Shown: piece after piece, positions 44,662 through 53,669 of the stretch
Position numbering within the stretch: the stretch's first letter is position 1
How the letters are laid out: the number at the start of each line of letters is the position of its first letter
Assembly: GCA_016124795.1 (NCBI GenBank)
Contig: WGNB01000001.1
Coordinates: 124,001 to 188,000 of the forward strand
Source of the DNA: Rhodopseudomonas sp.
GTDB lineage: Bacteria > Pseudomonadota > Alphaproteobacteria > Rhizobiales > Xanthobacteraceae
DNA: 64,000 bases
Reading direction: 5' to 3'
The notes under the pieces: model-generated
Told to the model about the DNA's origin: nothing
The model's input: only the letters and a program-made list of their open reading frames with translations
Database searches by the model: none
Program-made: the position numbers and the translations under genes

Positions 44662-45087
44662 TCAGAGAGTGCTGTAGGTGCCGCGGCCGATGGCGATCTG
44701 CCGGCCTTGGTCGTCGGTGATATCAATATCGACGCGCGCCACCGAGCGGCCGGCCTTGATCAGCGTCGCGGTCGCGGTGAGGTCCGAGCCTGCCGCCGGA
44801 CGCAGGTAATCGATCCGCAAGTCGATGGTCGGCGCGGTCCGGCCGATCTTGACCGCGACTGCGGCATGGCCGGCCAGATCGATCAGGCTGGCGATGACAC
44901 CGCCATGATAGGCCTTGTCGTCGGGTGAGCGTCGCAAGGCGTCGTCATAGGCAAGTCCGATCACCACGACGCCTTTGCCGGGATCGGCCTCCAGCGCTCG
45001 CGGCCGCAGCACCTGATGGAATGGCGGCCACGCCATTTCATGGCGCAGGCGGTCCAGAGCGGCGGCGCGCGCGTCCGCGTCGTCCAT
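44662..45087 (-). CDS. PaaI-type hotdog acyl-CoA thioesterase
   Basis: 141 aa from the ATG at 45087, which shares TGATG with the ligase stop. The hotdog motif is AYHGGVIASLIDLAGHAAVAV and the second half is IDLRIDYLRPA. PaaI-like enzymes release CoA from aryl-CoA dead-end products. Pairing with the overlapping CoA ligase suggests proof-reading or CoA recovery in the same pathway. Confidence 0.88.
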   Translation of the reverse strand: MDDADARAAALDRLRHEMAWPPFHQVLRPRALEADPGKGVVVIGLAYDDALRRSPDDKAYHGGVIASLIDLAGHAAVAVKIGRTAPTIDLRIDYLRPAAGSDLTATATLIKAGRSVARVDIDITDDQGRQIAIGRGTYSTL

Positions 45088-46754
45088 CAGGGCTTGGCCT
45101 GCCATCGGATCGGCGTCGGCGTGACGCTGCCTTCGGCGATCCAGTCGGTGACGTCGCGCTTGCGGACTTTGCCGCTGGCGGTGAGCGGAATCTCGGGCAG
45201 TTCGAGGAAGTATTCCGGCATGTCGTATTTCGACAGGCCGATTTCATTCAGATGGCCGAGGATGTCGTTCGGGCTGACCTGCATGCCCGGCCGGAACACC
45301 ACCGCCAGGCAGACTTTCTCGCCGAGCCGCTGATCGGCGACAGGGACTGCGGCGGCGCGCTGAATGGCGCTGTGCGACGAGGCGAGCGCCTCGATCTTGG
45401 CCGGGAAGATGTTGTGGCCGCCGCGAATGATGACGTCCTTCTTGCGGCCGGTGATGCGCAGATAGCCTTGTTCGTCGACCCAGCCGAGATCGCCGGTCAT
45501 GAACCAGCCGTCGCGATTGAACGAGGCCTCGGTCGCGGCCTGATCGCCGAAATAGCCGAGCATCAGACTGGCGCCGCGGCCGCCGATTTGGCCGACTTCG
45601 CCGGCGGGCAACGGCCGGTTCTGGTCCTCGCGGTCGAAGATCCTGATCTCATAGCCCGGGCAGGAGCGGCCGCTGCTCTCGACGATCAGCCTGACATCGT
45701 CGTCGGGCAGGGTGTACTGGTGCGAACAGGTCTCGGTCATGCCGTAACCGCTTTGCGGCACGATGCCGTGTTTCAGGAGATCGGCGACGACCTCGCGTGG
45801 CGCCGAAGCGCCGGAAATTCTGAACCCCTTAAGTCGGCCTATACCCGACAGCTTGCGCGCTTTGACTTCGGTGAGGAGGTCGATGGCATGGGTCGGCACG
45901 CCGATCAGGAAGGTCGTGCCGGTTTCGATCAGGCGATCGACCAGGCTGCGGCCGCGCGGCAGATCGTGGACCACCAGTTCGCCGCCGACCAGCAACGCCA
46001 TGATCATCGCGCCGAAGCCGAGGTTATGGCTCAGCGGGCTCAGCGTATAGATCACCGCGTCGTTGCCGATGTTCCAGTCGGCGGTCAAGGCGCGTGCGTT
46101 GGCCAGCAGCGTGTTGTCGCTGTGCATGACGCCTTTGGGCAGGCCGGTCGTGCCCGACGTGAAGGCGAGGTACAGCACCCGATCGGGATTTTGCGCGGCC
46201 GGCGGCTGCGCGGCAATGTCGTCGGCATGCTTTGGCGCGACGATCGGCGCGCTGTTCTTGCCGTCGACGATTTTTTCCAGACGATAAGTTTGTCGCAGAC
46301 TGTCGAGCGGCGCAGCCAGCGTAAACAGGTCGTGCTTGTCGGCGTCGGCGCCATAACCGGCTTCGGCGATAAGCGCAGAGGCGCCCATTCGCTTAAGCAG
46401 ATCGACGATGTCGCCGACGGTGTGGTCGCGGTGCAGCGACGGGCAACAGACATAGCCATTGCGCGAACAGGCGACCAAAGCGACGACGGTGTCGATCCGG
46501 CTCGGCAGCCAGACGGCGACCCTTTGTCCGGCGCTGAGGCCGCGTTCGGCCAGATCGGTGGCCAGGGAGTCGGCGGCCACGAGCAATTGCCGATAAGTCA
46601 GCGTCGCATGGCTGCTACGGACGGCGATTTTATCGGGGGTTCGTTCGGCGTGGGTCCGGACCAGCGCGTAGACGGTCTGGTCGCGCCAAAATCCGCTTCC
46701 ATAGTGTTCTTTGGAACCCTCAGCGCTAAACAGCGTCAGTAGCGTGTTGGACAT
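45087..46754 (-). CDS. Acyl/aryl-CoA synthetase (AMP-binding family)
   Basis: 555 aa from the ATG at 46754 (MSNTLLTLFS); 12 upstream codons are open but unsupported. The P-loop-like A3 motif is FTSGTTGLPKGVMHS, A5 is SGYGMTETC, A7 is GWFMTGDLGW and the catalytic Lys is in PLTASGKVRKRD. The class resembles cyclohexanecarboxylate/benzoate-type CoA ligases, though substrate is not readable. Translationally coupled to the thioesterase; divergent from the aldolase gene. Confidence 0.9.
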   Translation of the reverse strand: MSNTLLTLFSAEGSKEHYGSGFWRDQTVYALVRTHAERTPDKIAVRSSHATLTYRQLLVAADSLATDLAERGLSAGQRVAVWLPSRIDTVVALVACSRNGYVCCPSLHRDHTVGDIVDLLKRMGASALIAEAGYGADADKHDLFTLAAPLDSLRQTYRLEKIVDGKNSAPIVAPKHADDIAAQPPAAQNPDRVLYLAFTSGTTGLPKGVMHSDNTLLANARALTADWNIGNDAVIYTLSPLSHNLGFGAMIMALLVGGELVVHDLPRGRSLVDRLIETGTTFLIGVPTHAIDLLTEVKARKLSGIGRLKGFRISGASAPREVVADLLKHGIVPQSGYGMTETCSHQYTLPDDDVRLIVESSGRSCPGYEIRIFDREDQNRPLPAGEVGQIGGRGASLMLGYFGDQAATEASFNRDGWFMTGDLGWVDEQGYLRITGRKKDVIIRGGHNIFPAKIEALASSHSAIQRAAAVPVADQRLGEKVCLAVVFRPGMQVSPNDILGHLNEIGLSKYDMPEYFLELPEIPLTASGKVRKRDVTDWIAEGSVTPTPIRWQAKP

Positions 46755-46860
46755 TGACGATACAACCTGACGGCGCGAGGCCACCTTCAATTGAAATCAC
46801 GGCCCGGCTGGGGCTTTTGAGCGCGATAAGTGAGCCTGTGGGACCGGCTCCGGGGAAAAC

Positions 46861-46878
46861 TGTTCCTTTTTTTATACA
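46861..46878. promoter_or_regulatory. Operator-like motif between CoA ligase and aldolase genes
   Basis: TGTTCCTTTTTTTATACA, again TGTw-CC-N8-TAyA, in the 186-base divergent gap (46755-46940). It is followed by an AT-rich run (46882-46894) that could contain the -10 of the rightward promoter. Confidence 0.5.
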
Positions 46879-46940
46879 TGTCCATATTATATTACAACGC
46901 AATTCGCCGCCATCCACCTCTGCGCCCGAAGGATAGCTTT

Positions 46941-47636
46941 ATGGACACACCGAAACGGTCGTTGGTTACCGCCAATCGCGTGCTCGCCCGTGAAGGCGTT
47001 CTCGACGCCTTCGGTCATGTCAGCTTGCGGGACCCCGCCGATGCCGGCCGTTTTTTCCTGTCCCGCTCGCTGGCGCCGGAACTGGTCGACGAGGTCGATA
47101 TCCTGGATTTCGATCTGACATCGCAGCCGGTCACGCCAACCGAGCAGGCGCTTTATTCCGAGCGTGTCATCCATGGCGCGATCTACCGGGCGCGGCCGGA
47201 CGTGATGGCGATCTGTCATCATCATGCTCCGCCGTTGCTGCCGTTTTGTCTTGCCGATCTCAAACTGCAGGTGGTGACCCAGCTTGGCGCCACCATCGGC
47301 AAGCAGGTGCCGATTTGGGACCAACGCGACGAATTCGGCGCCACCAATCATCTGGTGGTCCGAGAGGATGAGGCGGCGTCGCTGGCGCGTTGTCTGGGAT
47401 CGCATTCGATCGTGCTGATGAAGCGCCACGGCGCGACCGTGGTCGGGTCGAGCATCGAGGAATTGGCATTCCGGTCGATTTACAGCTGCCGCGATGCCGA
47501 GCTGCAGTTGCGCGCCATGACCTACGGCCCGATCGATGCCTTTAGCGACGCCGAGATCGATCTCGCGGCGCGATATCCCGCGGCGACGCTGGCGCGTGCC
47601 TGGCACTATTGGCGGACCCGCGCCGCGACGGTCTGA
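46941..47636 (+). CDS. Class II aldolase/adducin-domain protein
   Basis: 231 aa from the ATG at 46941 with AAGGATAG upstream. The zinc site is suggested by the His cluster ICHHHAPPLLPF and by KRHGATVVG. The family includes fuculose-1-phosphate aldolase and decarboxylases or aldolases of hydroxy-aromatic pathways. It diverges from the CoA ligase; reaction unassigned. It might cleave an aldol intermediate or decarboxylate a hydroxy acid. Confidence 0.85.
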   Translation: MDTPKRSLVTANRVLAREGVLDAFGHVSLRDPADAGRFFLSRSLAPELVDEVDILDFDLTSQPVTPTEQALYSERVIHGAIYRARPDVMAICHHHAPPLLPFCLADLKLQVVTQLGATIGKQVPIWDQRDEFGATNHLVVREDEAASLARCLGSHSIVLMKRHGATVVGSSIEELAFRSIYSCRDAELQLRAMTYGPIDAFSDAEIDLAARYPAATLARAWHYWRTRAATV

Positions 47637-47812
47637 ACCGGCCCAGCCGGCCGCGCTTTATCGACGCTTTGGCGCGTTAAGTCCCTAAGCCGGATAACGA
47701 ATCCGTAGCACCGGGCGGCCGGAACCGCTGGCCCCAATCTTCAAGTCATCGGCCGGCGGGCCTGTGCCACTGCCGATGCGGCATTGGCCGCAGGAGCAAC
47801 CTCGTTTCAGGT

Positions 47813-47851
47813 TGATTGACAGCATACTGTCAGACAGTATACGGTCAATCA
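47813..47851. promoter_or_regulatory. Promoter of the 3-hydroxybenzoate genes with nested dyad operator
   Basis: Inner dyad ATACTGTC-A-GACAGTAT (47824-47840) is flanked by a second perfect pair TGATTGAC (47813-47820) and GTCAATCA (47844-47851). Plus-strand TTGACA (47816-47821) and TATACG (47838-47843) are 16 bases apart, so the inner dyad fills the promoter spacer. This is a clear repressor site, probably for the MarR protein encoded three genes downstream. The 277-base gap 47637-47913 holds nothing else recognisable. Confidence 0.8.
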
Positions 47852-47913
47852 GGGTAGGCACTCAAAGCCACCATTTCCGCCATAGCCATGGCGGCCAAAA
47901 CGGGGAGGACACT

Positions 47914-49122
47914 ATGCCGATGACAAAGTCATCCGCCATCGTCGCCGGCGGCGGAATCGGTGGGCTCGCCACCGCACTGGGTCTTGCGAACAAAGGGTGC
48001 CGGGTCACGGTGCTCGAACAGGCCGACCGCTTCGGCGAGATCGGCGCCGGAATCCAGATTGGGCCGAATGCCTTTCATGCGATGGACTACCTCGGCATCG
48101 GCGACGCCGGTCGCGCCAAGGCGGTCTATATCGATGCCCTGATCATGATGGACGGAATGAGCGGCGAGCAGATTTTCCGCGGCCCGCTCGACGAACCTTT
48201 CCGTCGGGAATTCGGCAATCCCTATGCCGTCATTCATCGCGCCGACCTGCACGGCGTTTTCCTTGACGCCTGCCGCGCTCACCCCGCGATAACGCTGGTC
48301 AACAAGGAGCGCGTCGTTGGCTTCGAGAACACCGCGTCGGGCGCCAAGGTGCGAACCGCCGCCGGCAATACATACGAGGCCGATGCCGTGATCGGCGCGG
48401 ATGGCGTGCGCTCGATGGTGCGTGAGCAAATCACCGGCGGCGATCCGATCCGCTATTCCGGGCACGTCGCTTATCGCGCGGTGCTCCAGCTCGATCAGAT
48501 GCCGGAAGACCTGCGCTGGAACGCGGCGACGTTGTGGGCCGGCCCGAAGTGCCACATGGTGCATTATCCCTTGCAGGGCTGGCGCACCTTCAATCTGGTG
48601 GCGACCTTCGTGACCGACGACAAGAACGTCGGCAGCAATGAGCCCGGCACCCGCGAAGAAGTGCTCGGCCGCTTTGGCAATATCGTGCCGAAGGCCCGCA
48701 AGCTGCTCGAGGTGCCGACCGAATGGCGCCGCTGGGTGCTGGCCGACCGCGATCCGATTCCCAATTGGGTCGATGGCCGGGTGGCTCTGCTCGGCGATGC
48801 CGCACATCCGACCTATCAATATTTCGCGCAGGGCGCCTGCATGGCGATGGAAGACGCCGTTTGCCTAGCCGACAAGTTCGAGCGTTTCGGCGGCGATTTC
48901 GGCCCGGCCTTCCAGGCTTATCAGCAGGAGCGCATTCCGCGCGCCTATCGCGTGGTCTACGGCTCGCGCGAACTGGGCCGCATCTATCACGCCGATGGCG
49001 TCGAGCGGCTGGTGCGCAACGCCTGGCTCAAGTCGAAGACGCCGGAAGAGTTTTACGCCGGCGTGCGCTGGCTCTATGGCGGCAACGGTCTGGTCGGCGC
49101 CGGTCAGAAGGCTGCGGCCTGA
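47914..49122 (+). CDS. 3-Hydroxybenzoate 6-hydroxylase
   Basis: NADH- and FAD-dependent group A monooxygenase that converts 3-hydroxybenzoate to gentisate. It is 402 aa from the ATG at 47914 (GGGGAGG upstream). GxGxxG is at 12-17 (AGGGIGGLAT), the DG motif IGADGVRS at ~160-167 and the GD motif LLGDAAHP at ~292-299. His214, Tyr218 and Gln302 sit where the Rhodococcus 3HB6H structure, as I recall it, has active-site His213, Tyr217 and Gln301. The gentisate dioxygenase gene follows, strongly supporting the assignment. Salicylate 1-hydroxylase is the main alternative. Confidence 0.85.
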   Translation: MPMTKSSAIVAGGGIGGLATALGLANKGCRVTVLEQADRFGEIGAGIQIGPNAFHAMDYLGIGDAGRAKAVYIDALIMMDGMSGEQIFRGPLDEPFRREFGNPYAVIHRADLHGVFLDACRAHPAITLVNKERVVGFENTASGAKVRTAAGNTYEADAVIGADGVRSMVREQITGGDPIRYSGHVAYRAVLQLDQMPEDLRWNAATLWAGPKCHMVHYPLQGWRTFNLVATFVTDDKNVGSNEPGTREEVLGRFGNIVPKARKLLEVPTEWRRWVLADRDPIPNWVDGRVALLGDAAHPTYQYFAQGACMAMEDAVCLADKFERFGGDFGPAFQAYQQERIPRAYRVVYGSRELGRIYHADGVERLVRNAWLKSKTPEEFYAGVRWLYGGNGLVGAGQKAAA

Positions 49123-49170
49123 TTCAATTCGGACGATGCGCGTGAACCAATGGCGATGGAGGGAAGGCCT

Positions 49171-50214
49171 ATGAGCAGTCTTGGAACCTTGAGCGAATTG
49201 CCGCGTCAATATCTCGACAATCTCACCGGCGGCAATCTGGTGCCGCTGTGGCCGAGCTTGCGCAAAGCGTTGCCGCACGGTGCGCCGTTGCGCCGAACCC
49301 AGCCGGTGCTGTGGCGCTATGCCGATATTCGTCCGCTGTTGTTGCAGGCGGGCGAACTGACGCCGATCGAAAAGGCCGAGCGTCGCGTGCTCGTGCTCGC
49401 CAATCCGGGGCTGGGTCTCGACAACATGCAGGCGACGCCATCGATCTATATCGGCATGCAGTTGATCCTGCCGCGCGAGACCGCGCCCAATCACCGCCAT
49501 AGTCCGAGTGCCGTGCGTTTCGTGGTCGAGGGGCAGGGCGGTTTCACCATCGTCGACGGCGAGAAGTTGCCGATGCAGCGCGGCGACCTGATCCTGACGC
49601 CGGCCTTGCTCTGGCATGAGCATTGCCATGAAGGCGACGGACCGGTGATCTGGCTCGATGCTCTCGACCTGCCGACTGTGTTCGCGCAGGAAGCTTCTTA
49701 CGCGCTCGAAGGCGAGCCGCAGCACGTGCGCAATCAGCCCGACAATTCGCAGACGCTGTACCGGCGCGCTGGTCTGGTGCCGTATCGTTCGCTCGGTGGG
49801 CCGCGTTCCCAGTATCCCTTGCTGCGTTATCCGTGGCAGGAAGTGCGCGAAGCGCTGATGACGCTGGCGCCGGTCACCGAAGCGGGCGAAATTGTGCAAC
49901 TGGCCTATGTTAATCCGGAAACCGGTCTGGAATGTCTGCCGGTGCTCGGCTTCTCCGCGATCATGCTGCGGCCGGGTGAAACCGCTTTGCCGCCGCGCCG
50001 TTCGGCGTCGGCCGTGCTGCATGTCGTCGAAGGCGAGGTCGAAGCCGAAGTCGACGGCGTGCCGCTGGTCGCGGGAGAAAACGACACCATGGCGGTGCCG
50101 ACTCACGCGCATCTGAAAATCGCCAACCGTTCGTCCCGCGCGCCGGCTTTCCTGTTCCAGGTCGACGACGCGCCGATGCAGCGCAAGCTCGGCTTCTACG
50201 AAACCTTCAACTGA
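49171..50214 (+). CDS. Gentisate 1,2-dioxygenase
   Basis: Bicupin Fe(II) enzyme that opens gentisate to maleylpyruvate, 347 aa from the ATG at 49171 with GGAGGGAAGG upstream. Iron ligands are His108 and His110 ([15 protein letters not shown]) and probably His149, 39 residues later as in the E. coli enzyme (104/106/145). The typical DALDLP and second cupin [15 protein letters not shown] are present. It is in an operon with the hydroxylase. Maleylpyruvate isomerase/hydrolase genes are not in the window. Confidence 0.95.
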   Translation: MSSLGTLSELPRQYLDNLTGGNLVPLWPSLRKALPHGAPLRRTQPVLWRYADIRPLLLQAGELTPIEKAERRVLVLANPGLGLDNMQATPSIYIGMQLILPRETAPNHRHSPSAVRFVVEGQGGFTIVDGEKLPMQRGDLILTPALLWHEHCHEGDGPVIWLDALDLPTVFAQEASYALEGEPQHVRNQPDNSQTLYRRAGLVPYRSLGGPRSQYPLLRYPWQEVREALMTLAPVTEAGEIVQLAYVNPETGLECLPVLGFSAIMLRPGETALPPRRSASAVLHVVEGEVEAEVDGVPLVAGENDTMAVPTHAHLKIANRSSRAPAFLFQVDDAPMQRKLGFYETFN

Positions 50215-50351
50215 AGGTCCGCCAACCGGCTGTTGTCCGGCGGGGTCGAAGCAGGCTTGCTTTGGCGCCGCCGGTCGCCGGCTTTGCCGCTTTAGGCGAG
50301 TCTGCTACCGGTAAGAGGTCCCGGTCACCTGCCGCTGAGGTATACGCACCG

Positions 50352-50813
50352 ATGATCCTGCGCGAATTGCACGCCATGCCGGGCCATCTGATCCGGCGCG
50401 CCCAACAGATCGCGGTGTCGATCTTCATGGAAGAGTGCGGCGAGCTCGATCTGACGCCAGTCCAATACGCCGCGCTAATCGCGATCGGCGAAAACGAGGG
50501 CATCGACGCCACGCGGCTGTCGGCCTTGATCGCCTTCGACCGTTCGACCCTGGGCAGCGTGTTGGAGCGGCTGGAGACGCGCGCTCTGATATCCCGGTAT
50601 TTCATGCCCGACGACAAGCGCATCAAGCGCCTGAAATTGACGGACAGCGGCCAGAACCTGGTGGCGCGCGCCGGAACAGCGGTGCGGCGCGCGCAGGAGC
50701 GAATGTTGACGCATCTGCCGGCGAAGGATCGCGAGCGCTTCATGGAACTGTTGGAACAGTTCGTTGAACTGAACAACGACGTGTCGCGGGTTCCGCAACG
50801 GGCCGCCAGTTAG
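50352..50813 (+). CDS. MarR-family regulator, probably of the gentisate genes
   Basis: 153 aa from the ATG at 50352. The winged helix contains IDATRLSALIAFDRSTLGSVLERLETRALI and the wing PDDKRIKRLKLTD. MarR proteins of aromatic pathways commonly respond to the ring substrate or its CoA ester. The nested dyad at 47813-47851 in the promoter of this gene set is its likely operator, giving autoregulation if the three genes are one transcript (the 137-base gap before it has no strong terminator). Confidence 0.87.
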   Translation: MILRELHAMPGHLIRRAQQIAVSIFMEECGELDLTPVQYAALIAIGENEGIDATRLSALIAFDRSTLGSVLERLETRALISRYFMPDDKRIKRLKLTDSGQNLVARAGTAVRRAQERMLTHLPAKDRERFMELLEQFVELNNDVSRVPQRAAS

Positions 50814-50832
50814 CCCGCCGCCCGCGCCGTAT

Positions 50833-51573
50833 TCAGCGCCGCCAGGGCAGCAGCGCTTTTTCCAGTTGATCGACCAGATAGGCGCTGAGGAAACCCAGCA
50901 GCGCGATCTCGAACAGGCCGACATACATCGTGTCGACCCAGAACACGGTCCATGACCACCAGATGCGATAGCCCAGACCTTCGTTGGCGCCGACGAACTC
51001 AGCCGACACCAGCAGGAGCAGGGCGACGCCGGTCGCCAGACGGATGCCGGTGAAAATGCCGGGCAGGGCGCCGGGCAGCGCTACGGTCATATAAATCTGC
51101 CAGCGCGAAGCGTGCAGGCTGCGCGGCACATCGAAGAAGATCGGGCGGATGCTGAGCACACCGGCCGAGGTGTTGATCACCATGATGAAGAATACACCGA
51201 TGGCGACGGTAACGTATTTCGACATTTCGCCGAGGCCGAAGATCAACAGCAGCAACGGCAGGATGGCGATTTTCGGCAGCGGATACAGTCCGGCGATCAG
51301 TGGCTGGGTGAAGTCCCGCACCGGCTTGAACAGGCCCATCGCCAGTCCGAGCATGATGCCGGGAACGCCGCCCATCACCATGCCGATGCCGGCGCGTTGC
51401 AGACTTAAAGCGAGGTCGCGCCAGAATTCCTGGGTCTGAACCAGAACGCCAAGCCGGATGAAGATCGTTGACGGCGCCGGGAAGAAGCGCACCTCGATCC
51501 AGCCGAGACGGGCGCAGATTTCCCAAAGGACGAGCAGCAACAGCGGCGATACGACGGATTTGAAACGGCTCAT
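50833..51573 (-). CDS. ABC transporter permease (NitT/TauT type)
   Basis: 246 aa with six hydrophobic segments and the coupling region HASRWQIYMTVALPGALPGI. It is the last gene of a minus-strand binding protein-ATPase-permease set next to the gentisate genes. It converges with the MarR gene, 19 bases apart. Confidence 0.9.
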   Translation of the reverse strand: MSRFKSVVSPLLLLVLWEICARLGWIEVRFFPAPSTIFIRLGVLVQTQEFWRDLALSLQRAGIGMVMGGVPGIMLGLAMGLFKPVRDFTQPLIAGLYPLPKIAILPLLLLIFGLGEMSKYVTVAIGVFFIMVINTSAGVLSIRPIFFDVPRSLHASRWQIYMTVALPGALPGIFTGIRLATGVALLLLVSAEFVGANEGLGYRIWWSWTVFWVDTMYVGLFEIALLGFLSAYLVDQLEKALLPWRR

Positions 51574-51591
51574 GGCGAGGCCTTGAAATCG

Positions 51592-52395
51592 TTAAGCCGC
51601 AGACGCGGCGTTGCGGGCCCGCGCCGCGAGCACTTCGTCGCGCAACAGGTTCCAGATCTGGCCGTAGAGGTGGCCGAATTCGGACGTGGCCTTGATCTCG
51701 GACAACTGGCGTGGCCGCTTGAACGGAATCGGGATGTCGGCCTTGATGCGGCCCGGCGCCGAGGTCATCACCACGACGCGGTCGCCGAGCAGGATGGCCT
51801 CGTCGATGCTATGGGTAATGAACACGACCGCGCTGCGGCTTTCTTCCCACAGCTTTTCAAGTTCCTGCTGCAACAGCATCTTGTTCTGTTCGTCGAGCGC
51901 GGCGAAAGGCTCGTCCATCAGCAGGACTTCCGGCTGCGGCACGAAGGCGCGCGCGATCGAAAGGCGCTGCTTCATGCCGCCGGACAATTGATGCGGAAAC
52001 ATCCGGCGGTAGGGTGTCAGGCCGGTCTGTTCGAGGAAGTAATCGACGCGCTGCGGGCTGGTCTTGCGGTCGTAACGGCCGGTGATCTTGAGCGCATAGG
52101 CAGCATTGGCCTCGACGCTCAGCCACGGAAAAACCGATTCTTCCTGAAACACCATCGCCGACAGCATCCGTTTGGGGTCGGTCTGCCGGATCGCGAGGGT
52201 GCCGCTCGACGGCTTGTCGAGGTTGGCCAGCATGCGCAGCAGGCTCGATTTGCCGCAGCCACTGGGGCCGACGAGGCAAACAAATTCCTGCTCCGCCACC
52301 GTCAGGTTGATGTCGCGCAGCGCGACCAGTTCGCCGTGGTCGACGCGAAACACCCGGCCAATGTCGCGCAGCGCGATTTTCGGTTCGTCCGTCAC
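51592..52395 (-). CDS. ABC transporter ATPase (NitT/TauT type)
   Basis: 267 aa from GTG 52395. Walker A GPSGCGKSS, Q-loop FQEESVFPW, signature LSGGMKQRLSIARA, Walker B VLLMDEPFAALD and H-loop FITHS are present. It lies 14 bases after the binding-protein stop and 18 before the permease. Confidence 0.92.
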   Translation of the reverse strand: MTDEPKIALRDIGRVFRVDHGELVALRDINLTVAEQEFVCLVGPSGCGKSSLLRMLANLDKPSSGTLAIRQTDPKRMLSAMVFQEESVFPWLSVEANAAYALKITGRYDRKTSPQRVDYFLEQTGLTPYRRMFPHQLSGGMKQRLSIARAFVPQPEVLLMDEPFAALDEQNKMLLQQELEKLWEESRSAVVFITHSIDEAILLGDRVVVMTSAPGRIKADIPIPFKRPRQLSEIKATSEFGHLYGQIWNLLRDEVLAARARNAASAA

Positions 52396-52409
52396 AGGCT
52401 GATTGTCCG

Positions 52410-53417
52410 TTATTTGGCCGCGTCGGCGGCGATCGATGTATCGATGAAGGCGTCGAGCTTGGGCGCGTTGCGCACCAGCCCGCGCTTCACATACCAGTCG
52501 AGTTGTTCGTGCAGGTTGGCGGTGTTGACCGAAACGTCGGGGCGCGACATCGGCCAGCCCATGTGCTCGTAGAGGCTGGGGTCCTGTAGCGGCAGATGCT
52601 TCTGGAAGATCTGGGCGACGTCCTTGGCCTTGGCCGGGTCCTTCAACGCCTCGTGCATGTAGGTCACGGCCTTGCGATAGGCGCGCAGGAACTTGACGCC
52701 GGTCGCGCGGTCCGGACCGGCCAGCCGTTCGCCGAACATCAGCACCGCGACTTCAAGGTCCGGCATGGTGACCGAGTCATAGACCAGCACATGACCGGTC
52801 TTCTTCTGCGTGGTGAGCGACATGAACGGTTCGACGCTGCTGGCCGCGTCGATCGAGCCGCCGGCCAGCGCCGCCGCCATGTCCGGATAGGACATGTTGA
52901 CGAAGCGCACGTCGCTTTCCTTGAGCCCGGCCTTTTCCAGGGTATGGGCGGCCGCGTAATGGGTGTACTGGCCGGTGGCGGTGATCGCGACGGTCAGGCC
53001 CTTGAGATCGGCCGGCGTTTTCACCCGGCCGCTGTCGAACAGTTCCTTGCGTACAAGGATGCCATGCGAGTGGCTGTTCGGCAGCAGCGAGAAATAGTCG
53101 GCGACGATCTTGGTTTTGATGCCGCTGGCCATGGTGTTGTAGAGCGCCGCGCCCGCCGCGGTCGCGGCGACGTCGATCTGGCCGCGTGACAGGGACGGCA
53201 CCAGCTCGCTGCCGGACCGGAAGAAGATGATCTCGACCGGCACGCCCTCCGCGTCGAAATACTTCTTATCGACGCCGACGAATAACGGGCTCGCAATTCG
53301 GAGGATGCCGACTTTGAGAGGCGCCGGGGTTTGGGCGCTGGCCGGGGTCATGCTCGGCGCGGCGATGCTCAGGATCGTCGCGGCGACGGCCAGACTTCCA
53401 CGAAACAAATTCAACAT
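52410..53417 (-). CDS. ABC transporter substrate-binding protein (NMT1/SsuA-like)
   Basis: 335 aa with a signal peptide ending ASAQ (~residue 29). AAGGAGG is ideally placed before the ATG at 53417. The mature fold begins LKVGILRIASPLFVGVDKKYFDAEGVPVEI. It heads the importer operon and diverges from a GntR regulator. An aromatic acid or its degradation product is a plausible ligand; not provable here. Confidence 0.9.
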   Translation of the reverse strand: MLNLFRGSLAVAATILSIAAPSMTPASAQTPAPLKVGILRIASPLFVGVDKKYFDAEGVPVEIIFFRSGSELVPSLSRGQIDVAATAAGAALYNTMASGIKTKIVADYFSLLPNSHSHGILVRKELFDSGRVKTPADLKGLTVAITATGQYTHYAAAHTLEKAGLKESDVRFVNMSYPDMAAALAGGSIDAASSVEPFMSLTTQKKTGHVLVYDSVTMPDLEVAVLMFGERLAGPDRATGVKFLRAYRKAVTYMHEALKDPAKAKDVAQIFQKHLPLQDPSLYEHMGWPMSRPDVSVNTANLHEQLDWYVKRGLVRNAPKLDAFIDTSIAADAAK

Positions 53418-53517
53418 GCGTCCTCCTTGGTTTCCGTATCGCGCATCTTTGCGGCAGTTCAGGATCGCGCCCGATGATCTGCCGCGCGTGCGGTTTTCCG
53501 TCTGCGGAAGAACCTAT

Positions 53518-53557
53518 GGAAATTTTCCGCCGCCGCCAACTAAAATATCGATATTTT
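53518..53557. promoter_or_regulatory. Palindromes in the divergent ABC importer/GntR promoter region
   Basis: A perfect 16-bp palindrome AAAATATCGATATTTT (53542-53557) and an 11-bp dyad GGAAATTTTCC (53518-53528) lie in the 252-base gap between the importer and gntR. This is the most AT-rich spot of the area and probably contains the GntR operator and promoter elements. Confidence 0.6.
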
Positions 53558-53669
53558 TGATTTTTCTCAATATAACGATGCGTCGACACAACTTACACTT
53601 CACGCAATGCGTCAGATCGCCGCGAAAGCAGTGGTTCATTGACGTTTTGCCGGAGGCCGCCGGTCCACG

